A stretch of DNA of 64,000 nt from Corallium rubrum (GCA_964035015.1 OZ035998.1:26095417-26159416), one strand, 5' to 3'; numbered from the stretch's first letter, positions 46,091 through 56,030 are shown. Notes: a model not told the origin generated them from the sequence alone. Numbers and translations: made by a program.

Positions 46091-46257
46091 TTAAACTAGT
46101 TCCTTTACATGGAATGGGTAGATACAGAAACATAGTTAAAAAGCTACTACAAACAAAACAAAACGAAACACAAACCATTATAGCTAAGAATATAGAAACC
46201 ACTTGTTTAAGTCAATGTATACTATACAGCGACCAGGGGCGCGGATAAACCAGGACT

Positions 46258-46440
46258 ATAGACCATTTTTTCATAAAGGCCTTCACTTTAAATATTCTTT
46301 TATGTACATCTAAATGAGCCTCTCTGGCCTCGTTATGAAGCAAAGATTCTTTTGTATTGCAGACACACAAACGAGGCCAGAAAGGCTTATTAAGATGCAC
46401 ACAAAAGAATATCCAAATTAATCACTATTATGAAAGTGGC
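46258..46440. mobile_element. MITE with CCACTTTCATAA-type termini, copy 2
   Basis: Carries 'aaaggccttcactttaaata', 'gaggccagaaaggct' and 'ttatgaaagtgg', as at 11,960-12,118 but with an extended centre. Confidence 0.65.
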
Positions 46441-46467
46441 GTATACTCTTATTTTTAAAACACTTAC

Positions 46468-46620
46468 ATTTCCAATCCGATAATTCTGTCTCATTAGTAA
46501 ATATAAGGATGCGCTTGCTTGTGCACGGATAGTACTCAGTGACGAACTGCAGTGGTGAAGCAAGCGTGAACACAGGTCAGAGATAAGTTCTGTGTCGTCT
46601 TCAAATAATAATTCGGGATA
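46468..46620 (-). CDS. DOCK6/7/8: DOCK exon ([11 protein letters not shown]...SLYLLMRQ)
   Basis: This 153-nt, 51-codon exon is the most 5' one found. It has acceptor AG at 46,621-46,622 and donor GTAAG at 46,467-46,463. It encodes [40 protein letters not shown] and [11 protein letters not shown], the helical region common to DOCK6/7/8. It joins in phase 0 to NFSRVKMQV. Further N-terminal exons were looked for above 46,620 and not recognised. Confidence 0.9.
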
Positions 46621-47520
46621 CTACAACAGTATAGAAATGGGGTTAGTGAGTAATGTTATAAAACCAGATACATAATTCGTACACTACAGAAGAATAATAA
46701 CGAGGTTACAAAATGACAACAGGAACGTACGTTACCCTGGATATCACAGATGTTTTAAGTTGGACGAAACGAGAGCAAGGGAGAGACAAGAAAAGGCGCG
46801 CTACAGAGAAAACCTCTGGCAACGCGGATTATGAAGCTTAGTTTGATGTTCAGATTTGAATAAAGAATTAATAGCAGAAACATAATTAGCTAATTGTAGT
46901 TAGTTCACGATCACCTCGGTTTTCTTTGATGTACCGCGGTTGTTCAGTATAGGATAAATACCGAAACGGAGGCTTTAAGCCAGATACATTATACGGCTTA
47001 AAGCCGACGTTGAAGGTATTTGTTTTCTTGAGGGATTTATCTCCTATAAATCCCTCAAAAAACCCCAAAGAAACTCGAGTTGATCGTGTTTTAATTTCTA
47101 TTATAAACGCATCAGACCATATTCTTTTGTTTTCCGTCGGTTACTAACAAGCAGGCGATGGTATTTCATTGTTTCCAGGGGTAAGGTGGGGTTGAAATGG
47201 AGATCTTCAATTAAAATTTAAAAAGGGTAATAACCTCCAAACAACTTACTTAAAAATAACATTGCAAACACACGATCTATCCATATACTTATCTAAATAG
47301 AAAACAACACTATAACGCCCAACTAAAACACCAAAAACAGTCAAGTTACAAAGTGAAGTTCACGAGTTCAAGTTTAGGTTAATAGTAATATTATATTGTT
47401 TTTTCTTATCTTCTGCTTGCTCTTCGCCTTCGGCAGGCTTTTTCTCCTCCACCTCGACAGGGGCAACACATATTCTTTTTGACTTTGTCGAATTCCCGTA
47501 CAACACGGACGATCAAAACA
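46621..47520. other. No gene recognised; small inverted repeat
   Basis: 46,975-47,005 has a short hairpin ('ggctttaagcc' with 'ggcttaaagcc'). Minus-strand frames at 46,886-47,068 and 47,374-47,556 match nothing I know. Confidence 0.4.
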
Positions 47521-47524
47521 CTCT

Positions 47525-47690
47525 TCTGCAGTTCTTCCCTCGTTCTCTAGTGACATCAGTTCTTCCCTCAGTTCTTCCCTCGTTCTCGAGTGACATCAGT
47601 TCTTCCCTCAGTTCTTCCCTCGTTCTCGAGTGACATCAGTTCTTCCCTCAGTTCTTCCCTCGTTCTCGAGTGACATCAGTGACTTATAAG
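47525..47690. repeat. ~40-bp tandem repeat, about four copies
   Basis: Units of 'cagttcttccctcgttctcg' plus 'agtgacat' and a 'cagttcttccct' half-unit repeat with almost no change. Confidence 0.9.
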
Positions 47691-47767
47691 TTCTAGTGAT
47701 AAAATCAAACAAATTTTCAAGATCACAGATTTTAGACGGATTCGACAGAAACTAACATATATCCAAG

Positions 47768-48955
47768 TAGTAATATCCCCCCTATAGGGATGAAAGGGAT
47801 GCCGCCTCATTAAATATTCGACTTATTATTTATTCATTCTTAGGCTCCTTTGGGGCCTCCTAACCCTAATCTCATTAGTATACATTTTATTTAGCGGCGC
47901 GTTACGTCATTAATAGATAACCATAACTTTTATCCAACTCCCCTAACCCTAAATTGTATTTAACCACCCGGTATTCACTACGTTATAAACGACTTATTAT
48001 TTATGCATACGTCATTATTTCTCAAGCTCCTTTGGGACGTAGTAACCCCACTGATCTCAAATAATAGACTCATTATACTGGATAGAGTATCCGGTGCTCA
48101 CTGTGAAGTCGGAATAAATTAGCGGCGGCCATTTCAGGTGGGACCCACTTGGTTTTCATACAGCCACTTTTAAGTTCTCCCATAGCGACAGATACATGTC
48201 ACAAAAATTTAGCTGGTTTTCGTTAAAAATCCGATCAATTTAAAGCGAAAACCAGAGACGAAAACTATGATTCAGCAATATTGTGGGTCCCACCGGATAT
48301 GGCCGCCGCGAGATTTTTGGCCTCACTTTCGACTTCAATATTTGCCACGCGTGAAACAATAGATGCTCTATCCAGTATAATGAGTCCATTATTTGAGATC
48401 AGTGAGTAACCCTAACTCCCCTCCCCCCCCCCAAAAAAAAAACCCCTAGCTGTTACTCAATATAACCGATAGTTCTCCGACTGATTCCCGAAGTTACGTC
48501 ATTATCAAAAGGCAAGGGGTGATTGGGGTATCTCGTCCCAAAGGAGCCTGAGAAATGACGTATGCATAAATAATAAGTCGGTATGACGTAGAGAATACCA
48601 GGGGGGTTGAGTAACAGCTAGGGTTTGGGGGGGTTGGATAAAGGTTAGGGTTAACAGGCTCCCAAAGGCCTGAGAAATAATGACGTATGCATAAATAATA
48701 TGACGATTATGACATAGTGAATACCGGGGGATTAAATAAAATTTAGCTTAGGGGGTTAAATAAAATTTAGGGTTATGGGGGGTTGGATAAAAGTTAGGGT
48801 TATCATTAATGACGTAACGCGCCGCTATATAAGATGTATACTAATAAGATTAGGGTTAGGAGGTCCCAAAGGAGCCTGAGAATGACTAAATAATAAGTTG
48901 AATATTTAATGAGGCGGTATCCCTTTCATCCCTATAGGGGGGGGGGGGGGGTATT
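47768..48955. mobile_element. Inverted-repeat element with a second fold-back nested inside
   Basis: Outer ends 'agtaatatcccccctatagg' and 'cctatagggg...gtattact' are inverted. Arms share 'gatgaaagggat', 'cctcattaaatattc', 'ggcgcgttacgtcatta' and 'atgcataaataat'. 48,049-48,407 is a separate fold-back with ends 'ctgatctcaaataat' and 'attatttgagatcag'. A fragment of the outer family is at 52,478-52,540. Confidence 0.7.
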
Positions 48956-49029
48956 ACTACATACCTACCATAATCCATGAAACAAAACCATCAACAGTTC
49001 AAAGAATATAACATTTTATGAAGTACGAT

Positions 49030-49477
49030 CGACATAACTAACCTGTCTTTTCACATATAAGCTGTTCGCCCACTTTCGCGTCGTATAATCCAAGAAACCA
49101 AACCATGCAACGAGTTGACAGGATACTCCGTGCCGTCCTGTTTTTTAACGTCGAACACGAAATACGACATATCGAATCATTAATCTCGTTCGCCGACATG
49201 TGTATGAGAGCCTGAGAGGCGTTTTAAAGCAACGGATAGACGTGTCTTCTCTGTTCGTTCGCCACGCTTCGAAAGCTCCCACCGCCCATTCATCTTTGTA
49301 CCGTGCAGCCACAGGTACAGATTGTCGAACTCGTAAATCGAACTATTAAATCTGTTTACGATAAAATCTGTCTTCAATTTCTACATTTTCGTCTGATATT
49401 ACATCACTCTCTGTCATCGCGACCGAGATAAACGAATTTTGAGTGATAAACAGTTCTTCGTCACTGTCCTCCATAGT
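49030..49477 (-). pseudogene. Possible decayed QRICH1/ZMYM-like (DUF3504-type) fragment
   Basis: Three short minus-strand frames lie in series: an acidic N-terminal piece starting MEDSDEELFITQNSF (49,470 downward), a middle piece, and a piece near 49,150-49,080 reading YFVFDVKKQDGTEYPVNSLH. The last resembles the region of QRICH1/ZMYM-like proteins preceding the Crypton-derived DUF3504 domain. Frameshifts and stops separate the pieces. Assignment is tentative and no catalytic region is visible. Confidence 0.3.
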
Positions 49478-49684
49478 CCATAGGTTATTCCTGCTTATCA
49501 CTGTAGAGAAAACGAATGCAATATAGCATTGTGAAGAGCGTGCATGCTTGCCCAAACGCATGCAATAAAAGAATTAATTACCATATCAAAATTCTTTTCA
49601 AAATCAAACTCTCAGTTGTATACATTTTTGATTAAAACCTCCGGAAAACAAAAGAATATGGTCTGGTGAGCATATAAACAAGTT

Positions 49685-49890
49685 AAAAGCCACGGGACCG
49701 GTTTTTATTCAACTGAAAAGACCTCGCGCTTCGCGCTCGGTATTCACAGTTGAATAAAAATCTCTCCCTAGGCTTTTAACCAATATTTAGTTACTCCCAA
49801 CGACGCATGAATCAAGTTAATTGCCCCGGGCTAATATATATTAGCCCGAGGCTATTAACTTGATTTATGCGTGGTTGAGAAAATAAGGTT
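49685..49890. repeat. Two adjacent hairpins
   Basis: 49,685-49,770 pairs 'gttaaaagcc' and 'tttttattcaactg' with their inverses. 49,797-49,880 pairs 'cgcatgaatcaagttaat' with 'attaacttgatttatgcg' around a self-complementary 'ctaatatatattag' core. Confidence 0.65.
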
Positions 49891-50335
49891 AATCAATGGT
49901 CACGAATGTGATAAAGGATTTATCATCGCGCCCGAAGTTTTCTTAGGCAACCTCTGTGATCTTGAACTAAGTAGGTTAGTTAGTCACCTCAACCTCGAAA
50001 ATTATTATAATAATTTACCGCGGGCCTTCGGCCCTCTGTAAATAACTGACGTAGTTACCTCGGGTCTGGTAACTAACCTATACTTAGCAGTGATTGAAAT
50101 CGATATTTGGGAACCAGAATTTTAATATATTTTAATCAATAAAATAATATATTATTACAACACGAAACGAGGCTTGGATTAATTTAAGTGAAACTGGAAG
50201 GATATTCAGTTGGCAGCGACAGTTAGACATACGTCATCTATACGGTATACTAGTATAGTACAGTATACTTCAATTCTTATTAGTTCATTATCAAGACAAA
50301 GCTAAATAATGCAAAAGTTTTTAGTTATTTTATTT
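49891..50335. other. No gene recognised
   Basis: Only a short 'tatactagtatag' palindrome near 50,245 was noted. Confidence 0.4.
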
Positions 50336-50337
50336 TT

Positions 50338-50556
50338 GCCAGCGCAATCTCGTTCCCAGAGCCCACGTTCCCCACCCGGGAAACGAGAAACCCTGGGATA
50401 ATCCGTTTCACATCGATATTTCATTGGCTGATGAACATGATTACTCTTCTTCCGGATAACAAGAATCCTGTCTTGGCGTGAACGGATTATCCCAGAGCCT
50501 CTCGTTTCCCGCCCGCTAGGTAAGGGGAACGTGGGCTCTGGGAACGAGATTGCGCC
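50338..50556. mobile_element. MITE with 'gcgcaatctcgttcccagag' termini
   Basis: The left end and 'ctctgggaacgagattgcgc' on the right are inverted, with 'gggaaacgagaaaccctggg' and its inverse inside. Arms are about 70 bp. Confidence 0.75.
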
Positions 50557-50789
50557 GAAACACCAATGTAAACGTTTTTAGTTGGGTTTTTTTTGCCAGC
50601 GGAGAATGCAACCTCGCACCCAGGTTTTTCGCTTCCGCCATCGCGAATTCGTAGGGCGAAAAGCCTGGCATGGGCTGGTCACGTGCCTCCCAGAACCTGG
50701 GTATACTAAGGGGGGGGGGGGGGTGGGGGGTCGTTTACACGTTCGTGTTTTCTATCTGACGCCATGTTTTTATCGTGTCTGGATTCCGC

Positions 50790-51120
50790 TATCAAAAAGA
50801 GTATTTATACAAATGCTAAAGCAAGTCACCTGCTTAGAGGCTCTTTTTAATCTAAGAGATACAGTCGCTGTATTACCTACAGGATATAGGAAATCGCTGA
50901 TTTACCAACTGCTTCCTTCCCTGGTCACTGAGAGAAATTTATACCTGCAGAGGCAATCATGTCGAAGCTCGTCAATCATTCCTTCTGCTGTTGTGCTCAT
51001 CGTTTCGCCGCTGAACTCGTTCATTGATGATCAGCTCAGGAAAATAAAGGAGTGTAATGAAGTTACAGCTGCTGTTCTTAAAGTGCCAATGCAGCGCAAA
51101 TTAAGTTTGTCTAGTTTGAA
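50790..51120 (+). pseudogene. RecQ-like helicase N-terminal fragment
   Basis: RecQ helicases are ATP-dependent 3'-5' DNA helicases. This frame reads CLEALFNLRDTVAVLPTGYR, KSLIYQLLPSL and AVVLIVSPLNSFIDDQLRKI, covering motifs I and Ia. The P-loop, normally TGxGKS, has Arg in place of the second Gly (YRKS), which should abolish ATP binding. The frame is cut off by a MITE at 51,110; DEAH and later motifs are absent. This is a captured or amplified fragment inside a repeat, also found at 20,755-20,890. Confidence 0.65.
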
Positions 51121-51530
51121 AGAACATTGAAAATGACAAAGTAACATCTTTTGTAGAATTTCGTTTCCTTGCTTCATTCTTGAGATATTCAGGTTTCTTT
51201 GATATGTAAATAACTATGACATCACACTGCATAATGACTTTTTAGAAAAGTATGATTTTCTTTGAGAGTACTTATCGACAGTACTTAAAAATTTTCACGT
51301 ACAAGCATGTAGCCATGACTGGCACTAAACGTGCGTAGTTGTGTGTAAAATATTTGGACCATCCTAAAATTGATGCTCTTTCAAAAAGTCACTAAGCAGT
51401 GTGATGTCATAAGTAGGTAATTTGCATATCAAACAAACCTGAATATCTCAAGAATGAAGCAAGGAAACGAAATTCTACAAAAGATGTTTACTTTGTCATT
51501 TTCAGTGTTCTTTCAAACTGGACAAACTTA
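51110..51530. mobile_element. MITE of the 'caaagtaac' family
   Basis: 'agtttgaaagaacattgaaa' and 'cagtgttctttcaaact' are inverted ends. Arms share 'tttcgtttccttgcttcatt' and 'tatgacatcacactgc'. It truncates the RecQ-like fragment. Confidence 0.8.
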
Positions 51531-51775
51531 ATTTTCGCTGCATTGACACTTTAAGGTTATTAATCGAGAAGACTCAGTAACTGGCTATAAACGAAATATA
51601 CGTTAAAAAAAGCTAAACCGAAACTATACGTTTGATGATAACATCACGAGACAATACGTCCTTACCAACCCCTCCCTAATAACGGTATTTCAAAACCTCA
51701 CAGATCCTGGGAGGCACGTGACAAGCCCATACCAGGGTTATCGCTCGACGAGTTTACGGCAGTAACATAAAAAAG

Positions 51776-52587
51776 AAAAGCTCAAATGCGGTTGAATAAA
51801 ATGTGAAACGTGCGTTATGTTACTGTTTCGACAGGAAGTCACGCTGAATGACTCGCAAAATCGTAGGACTACAATAAAAAAATGACCAAATTCACCGCAA
51901 TTCGAATTTCCTGACAGAAAATTTTCCTGTTGGAAACTAGACTTTTACTTGGATATTTTGATGAGAAAGAACACTAGAATTAAACCACTTGACGCCCAGA
52001 AAGCCTTCAAAAACTGCTAATTATATAATTGACAAATGACGTGCTTAAAACCCGGAGCACAAGATAACATTATACTTAATTCCTCATATAGAAAAACTCT
52101 TATATTGCTACAAATTCTGTATCGAAAAACTAAACATGGAATAAGCCGTGCCACCAGGTTTCCTCGCCAACGGTATTTCAGAGGATGCGCATCCCAGTTC
52201 CAAATCTCCCAGCGCAGGCTACGCAGTCTAGGGTGCAAGCGGCGTACGAGTGGTACACCTCGGACGAGTGGTACACCTCGGAGACCAGAAAAATTTGCAA
52301 TTGACATCTCATTTCTAATTGACAACTTATACAGAAGCCTATTATCATTACAAATGATAAAAGTTTAGGAAAGTGAAATAATCTATAATTCTACAATCGC
52401 CCAAACACTGCTGTCAAAGAGCTTTTGTGTAAATTCACCAAATGCGATCTCCATTTCAGGTGGAGAATAATGATATTAGTAGGTAACCCCCGCCCATATA
52501 GCGTAACAAAGGGATACCGCCTCATTAAATATTCAGTGTGACGCCCGTGTGACGCTCGGAAGTAATTAACGCACATAGAGTGGGTGA
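51776..52587. other. No gene recognised upstream of the Polinton genes
   Basis: Contains a short duplication 'gagtggtacacctcgga' (52,248-52,285) and a fragment of the 47.8-kb element family at 52,478-52,540. Polinton terminal repeats were not identified here. Confidence 0.4.
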
Positions 52588-52593
52588 TATAAA
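52588..52593 (+). promoter_or_regulatory. TATA box upstream of the GRF protein gene
   Basis: TATAAA lies 66 nt before the ATG at 52,660, a typical core promoter distance. Similar boxes precede the ATPase (55,434) and a small protein (56,068). Confidence 0.45.
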
Positions 52594-52659
52594 CCCGGTG
52601 TTGTTGTGTCAGGATTATATTCGTTTTGTCTTTCTCTGGTTAAGTACAACATCGCTGCA

Positions 52660-53226
52660 ATGGAGTGTCTACATGGTAAACCTGCGTCTTTCTCAACAAC
52701 CAGGAATGATACCTTTTGGTTCTGTGGACGGAAACCTAGTTGTGAGTTATTCTGCCCAGAAGAAGACTGTTACATGTTCGGGAAAGCTGTAGACTCTTTT
52801 CGAACAAGCGGTTGTATACATCCAATGTGTCCTAACCATCAGAAATTGGCAGCGATGCGAATGGTTAAAGATAAGATGAAAGAAAGTTATGGAAGACCTT
52901 ACTTTGTTTGCTCTGAAAGAGAAAGCCCTTGTTCATTTTGGCAATGGGGAGACATCTTCGAGAGTCAAAAACCTCTATGTAGACACGGGATGGTGTGTCG
53001 TACACTTAAAGTCAAGAAAGAAGGTCTTAACCAAGATCTTCTGTTCTATTGTTGTCCTAACGAAAGAGAAAATGCTTGTGAATTCTTTGAATGGCAATCT
53101 ACAGAGAACTTACCACGTATTTATAACATTGGGTGCCTGTTTAGCAGTCCATTACAGTATCAGTACAAGGTCGTAGATACTGGTGAATCATTTACAAGTA
53201 AAAAAAATGATCCTATAGAAGCCTGA
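52660..53226 (+). CDS. GRF-type zinc-finger protein (Polinton-associated)
   Basis: GRF zinc fingers are small cysteine-rich modules that in known proteins bind single-stranded nucleic acid. Starting at ATG 52,660 the 188-residue product has three such modules in series: one ending CELFCPEEDCYMFG, one with GRPYFVCSERESPCSFWQWG, and one with LLFYCCPNERENACEFFEWQ. The aromatic-W-(G/Q) endings are family hallmarks. A longer in-frame start exists at 52,606, but 52,660 follows the TATA box better. The C-terminal 30 residues after the last module look foreign: the frame ends inside sequence that abuts the integrase remnant, suggesting a deletion junction. The modules themselves are intact. Confidence 0.7.
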   Translation: MECLHGKPASFSTTRNDTFWFCGRKPSCELFCPEEDCYMFGKAVDSFRTSGCIHPMCPNHQKLAAMRMVKDKMKESYGRPYFVCSERESPCSFWQWGDIFESQKPLCRHGMVCRTLKVKKEGLNQDLLFYCCPNERENACEFFEWQSTENLPRIYNIGCLFSSPLQYQYKVVDTGESFTSKKNDPIEA

Positions 53227-53902
53227 AACATTTCATACCGATGAAGGAACTGAATTTAAAAACAAACGCTTTCAAAAGTTATTGAAGGACAAGCATATTC
53301 GGTTTTTTACAACACACAACGAAACCAAAGCATCCATTGTTGAACGATTTAATCGAACGTTAAAAGGGAAAATGTGGAAATATTTTACATCTAAGAATAC
53401 GTTGAAATATATCGATGTACTACAAAACTTAGTGTATTTCTACAACCATTCGAGACACCGTAGTATTAGGATGAGACCGGCTGTCAATTCAGAAAACGAA
53501 ACCGTGGTGTGATAAAAACTGTATGGTGATGAGTCCAGCAAACCCATCAAATATAAATTCAACATTGGTGACCAAGTTTGGATTAGCAAAGCAAGACGTA
53601 CATTCAAGAAAGGCTACTTACCTAACTGGACCGAAGAGGTGTTCACCATCACGAAGCGAGTACCCAGACGACCGCCAGTGTACAAGATTGCTGATTATCT
53701 CAGAGAAGAGTTAGAAGGAACATTTTACGAACAGGGATTGCAAGGAGTTACAAAGACAGATCGTGACTTTTATAGAATAGAAAGAGTGATTACATCACGC
53801 ATGCGTGGTAAACGTAGAGAATATCTTGTTAAATGGTTAGGCTATCCGGGGGATTTTAATTCTTGGGTACCAGCTGATAATGTAAAATATATAAAGAAAT
53901 AA
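53219..53902 (+). pseudogene. Polinton integrase, C-terminal half with chromodomain
   Basis: Polinton integrases are DDE enzymes of the retroviral type that insert the element. This remnant starts at the second catalytic Asp region (HTDEGTEFKN, about 53,234-53,263). It continues through the Glu helix (KASIVERFNRTLKGKMWKYF) and an SH3-like region (IGDQVWISKA), and ends in a chromodomain (53,773-53,880; EYLVKWLGYP). The zinc-binding domain and first catalytic Asp are missing at the 5' end. Two consecutive in-frame stops (TGA TAA, 53,510-53,515) interrupt the frame after the Glu helix; otherwise the frame is kept. It is truncated and inactive. Confidence 0.85.
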
Positions 53903-53951
53903 AAATGTGTGTACGTTATAATTTGTGTTCATTAGTGTATTGTTCTTCGAC

Positions 53952-54675
53952 ATGGCAACACAGTTTTATCTAACGCTTCCAAGCAATAGCTCCATGGAAT
54001 ATTTTCCTGGTAATACTGTAGCTAATTTTAAAGTGAGACTTGCTGAAACTATACAACTGATAGGCGACTGGGAAGTAGCTTTGTCACAGTTTTATTATCC
54101 TCATACGTGGGGCACGATTCGAAAAGGTGTTCAACAAACGTTTCTCTATAAAGCCTGTTTTTCACGAGGCGGAATTTTGCGCGCGGAGCGGAAACTTTCT
54201 TTGTGTTATGATTTCTCGGGTGGAATTAATTAGAAAAGACAAAGAAAAATTCCGGTCCGCGCGCAAAATTCCGCCTAGTGGAAAACCGGCTTTACGCAGT
54301 AACGAAATATGACGATACGAGTCTTATCCCAAATGGTTACTATAACACCATTGCTGATCTCGTAGGAGCTTTAAACAGTAGCATGACCAAAGAGGTACGA
54401 GCCAAGATAAATTTTCTTACATTGCAAGTAAACACAAAGTAATGATTGATACGCCTAAAGGTGGAAGCGTATGGATATCTGGTGATATTGCTACAACATT
54501 AGGGTTTCAACAAGACACCGTAATTAAAAAGAAAACCCTAAGCCCTTACGTAGCGGACGTCAACGGTGGATTTTCAGTCATGTATGTATACACCGATATC
54601 GTGGATGCGCCGTTTGTCGGAGATATTAAAGTCCCCTTACTCAAAATTGTCAGTACTCAAGGAAGTTATTCGCGC
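53952..54675 (+). pseudogene. Polinton minor capsid (penton) gene, copy 1, with MITE insertion
   Basis: The penton is a single jelly-roll protein at capsid vertices. The frame starts MATQFYLTLPSNSSMEYFPG with the conserved GDWEVALSQFYYPHTW stretch. At 54,151 a 142-bp MITE interrupts it. Coding resemblance resumes after 54,294 and continues through 54,442-54,670 (PKGGSVWISGDI, MYVYTDIVDAPFVGDIKVPL). It stops matching near 54,675, so the C-terminus is lost. About 180 nt (54,500-54,675) are roughly 94% identical by eye to the minus-strand copy at the window's right edge. Confidence 0.75.
54151..54292. mobile_element. Palindromic MITE inserted in the penton gene
   Basis: Inverted ends AAGCCTGTTTTTCACGAGGC and GCCTAGTGGAAAACCGGCTT enclose 142 bp. 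TA flanks are at 54,149-54,150 and 54,293-54,294. It belongs to the same superfamily of ends as 7,095-7,237. Confidence 0.88.
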
Positions 54676-54725
54676 AATTGCACTATCCTAACATCTGGTA
54701 GGATTTTATACTTTCTTTGCCACCA

Positions 54726-55058
54726 TAACAGGATGAACAACAACCGCCATTTTTGCAAGATGAACAGCAACCACAACAGCAATCAACTCCACAGCACATG
54801 GGCGACTACTCCGATTGGGTCCCGGTTACTTTTAGCGACATGGAGCAGCAACAAGAAGCCGCAGTTGAAGAGCAACCAATCGCACAAGAAGTCGAAAACT
54901 TCTCTGACTGGTTGCCGGTCGTTTACAACCATGAAAAGCAACAAGAAGAAGCCGCAGTTGAACAGAAACAAGAAGAAGTCGCTGTTGAACAGAAACAAGA
55001 TGCAGATTCCGTAAACGTTGACTTCCTTGATGAGCTTCCTTTTCTTGATGATATGTAA
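54726..55058 (+). CDS. Acidic Q/E-rich open frame, function unknown
   Basis: The frame is open from just after a stop at about 54,723 (first Met 54,753) to TAA at 55,058. It encodes about 110 residues rich in Gln and Glu. Two degenerate copies of a D-W-(V/L)-P-V motif (GDYSDWVPVTF and ENFSDWLPVVY) precede a run of EQKQ-type repeats. The acidic tail ends LDELPFLDDM. It lies between the truncated penton and the packaging ATPase on the same strand. I recognise no family. It could be a decayed accessory gene, or an exon, since 'ctttgccaccataacag' before it looks like a splice acceptor. Confidence 0.4.
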
Positions 55059-55433
55059 ATAATTGTAAATAGGAAATTGAAATATATATTTTTTTCAATT
55101 CTGTGTTCATTTAAACTGTGAGTATACACGGGGGACCCTTGAAGATATGGGAGGGGGTCCAGAGGGGTTAAGAGGGTATCCTTAGAACGGGACGTAACGG
55201 GACAGGTGGGGCCATACTTGTCCCTCCCAGCGACTTTGTTACAAAATATTTAGTTTTGAGTAAAACTTACAACCGTTCATTTGTTATCACGCCTCTGACT
55301 TCCATCAGCTGTCTTCGAAAGAGAGACAACCTTATCTCATGCAAGCAAAAACATTTCCTTTGGTTTAAACGCCATTTTAAAAGAACTTATTACGTTACGT
55401 CAAAACGCTCGGATCGTAAAACGCCGTAAATGG
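55059..55433. other. Spacer between the acidic frame and the ATPase
   Basis: No frame or repeat was recognised. AT-rich downstream sequence ('tttttttcaatt') may have been a transcription end. Confidence 0.4.
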
Positions 55434-55439
55434 TATAAA
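55434..55439 (+). promoter_or_regulatory. TATA box upstream of the packaging ATPase
   Basis: TATAAA is about 36 nt before the likely start ATG at 55,475. Confidence 0.4.
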
Positions 55440-55474
55440 TAATGTTTCACAAGCTTGGTCTGCTCAGTTTAACC

Positions 55475-56030
55475 ATGTATTCCATACAGTTAGCACACCC
55501 TTTCGGGCTCTTGGTTTCTGGGGGCGACCAAAACTGGAAAGACAACGTTTGTCAAAGACCAACCTCCAGAAAATATCGTTTATTTTTATTCCGAATATCA
55601 GGACACGTTTCCCGAAATCGAATTACTAGTACCCAGTATTCAATTTGTTCAAGGCATACCCGATTCTATGCTAGATTCCGTTAATACGGAGACGCGAAAT
55701 TTGTACATTATCGATGATATGATGAGTGAAAAAGATGCCATTATCGCTAAACTCTTCACAAAAACATCGCACCATGGGAATCTCAGCGTGATTTACATCG
55801 TGCAGAACTTATTTCGCCAAGTACTATCTCTCTGAATGCCAGTTATCTCGTTCTGACAAAGAATGTTTGCGACGCGAGTCAAATAACCCATCTTGCCAAA
55901 CAACTGTATCCCAGCAACATCAAGTTTTTTTCAACAAGCTTATCAGATGGCGACCGAAGAATGATACTCCTACTTGTTTGTCGATCTCACTCCAACATGT
56001 CCCGATGAAATCCGACTCCGTTCCGAGATC
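55475..56030 (+). pseudogene. Polinton packaging ATPase (FtsK/HerA type), frameshifted
   Basis: This ATPase family pumps viral DNA into preformed capsids. The frame from ATG 55,475 reads AHPFGLLVSGG and loses the family pattern exactly in the Walker A loop through a frameshift near 55,530. Coding resemblance continues in other frames: a Walker B (LYIIDDM) at 55,701-55,721 and the later IYIVQNLF strand (about 55,790). At least two further frame changes occur before about 56,030. With Walker A broken and several frameshifts it cannot make a working enzyme. Confidence 0.75.

Larger units (their letters stand above)
39700..46467 (-). other. DOCK intron, 6.8 kb, MITE-rich
   Basis: Contains a TIR element with an internal duplication (39,772-41,560), a palindrome at 41,790-41,873, MITEs at 42,039-42,209, 44,395-44,560, 44,655-45,000, 45,416-46,090 and 46,258-46,440, a poly-G tract near 43,187-43,206 and a ~62-bp tandem repeat (43,673-43,855). 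42,210-43,670 and 43,860-44,390 show no recognised feature. Confidence 0.6.
16367..46620 (-). other. DOCK6/7/8: DOCK6/7/8-like guanine nucleotide exchange factor gene, 3' half (14 exons)
   Basis: DOCK proteins are cytoplasmic exchange factors that activate Rac and/or Cdc42 through the C-terminal DHR-2 domain. The 14 exons listed separately join in frame to 1,779 nt (592 residues plus stop), covering the helical region before DHR-2 and DHR-2 itself to the C-terminus. Recognisable landmarks occur in family order: [26 protein letters not shown]-like, [91 protein letters not shown] and CGEALKKNK. The pattern fits the DOCK-C (6/7/8) group better than DOCK-A/B/D. All splice sites are GT-AG except one GC-AG. 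N-terminal exons lie beyond 46,620 and were not found. Confidence 0.9.
50610..51775 (+). mobile_element. Repeat element carrying a RecQ-like helicase fragment, copy 2
   Basis: The left terminus has 'cctcgcacccagg', 'gcctggcatgggctggtcac' and a G-run near 50,711-50,730. The right terminus near 51,665-51,760 has 'cctcccta', 'tgggaggcacgtgac' and 'accagggttatcgctc'. A MITE of the 'caaagtaac' family is inserted at about 51,110-51,530. It is homologous to 20,222-21,085. Confidence 0.55.

Noticed and set aside
47525..47690. CRISPR-like array
   Set aside because: Units are contiguous tandem repeats without unique spacers, in a eukaryotic genome.
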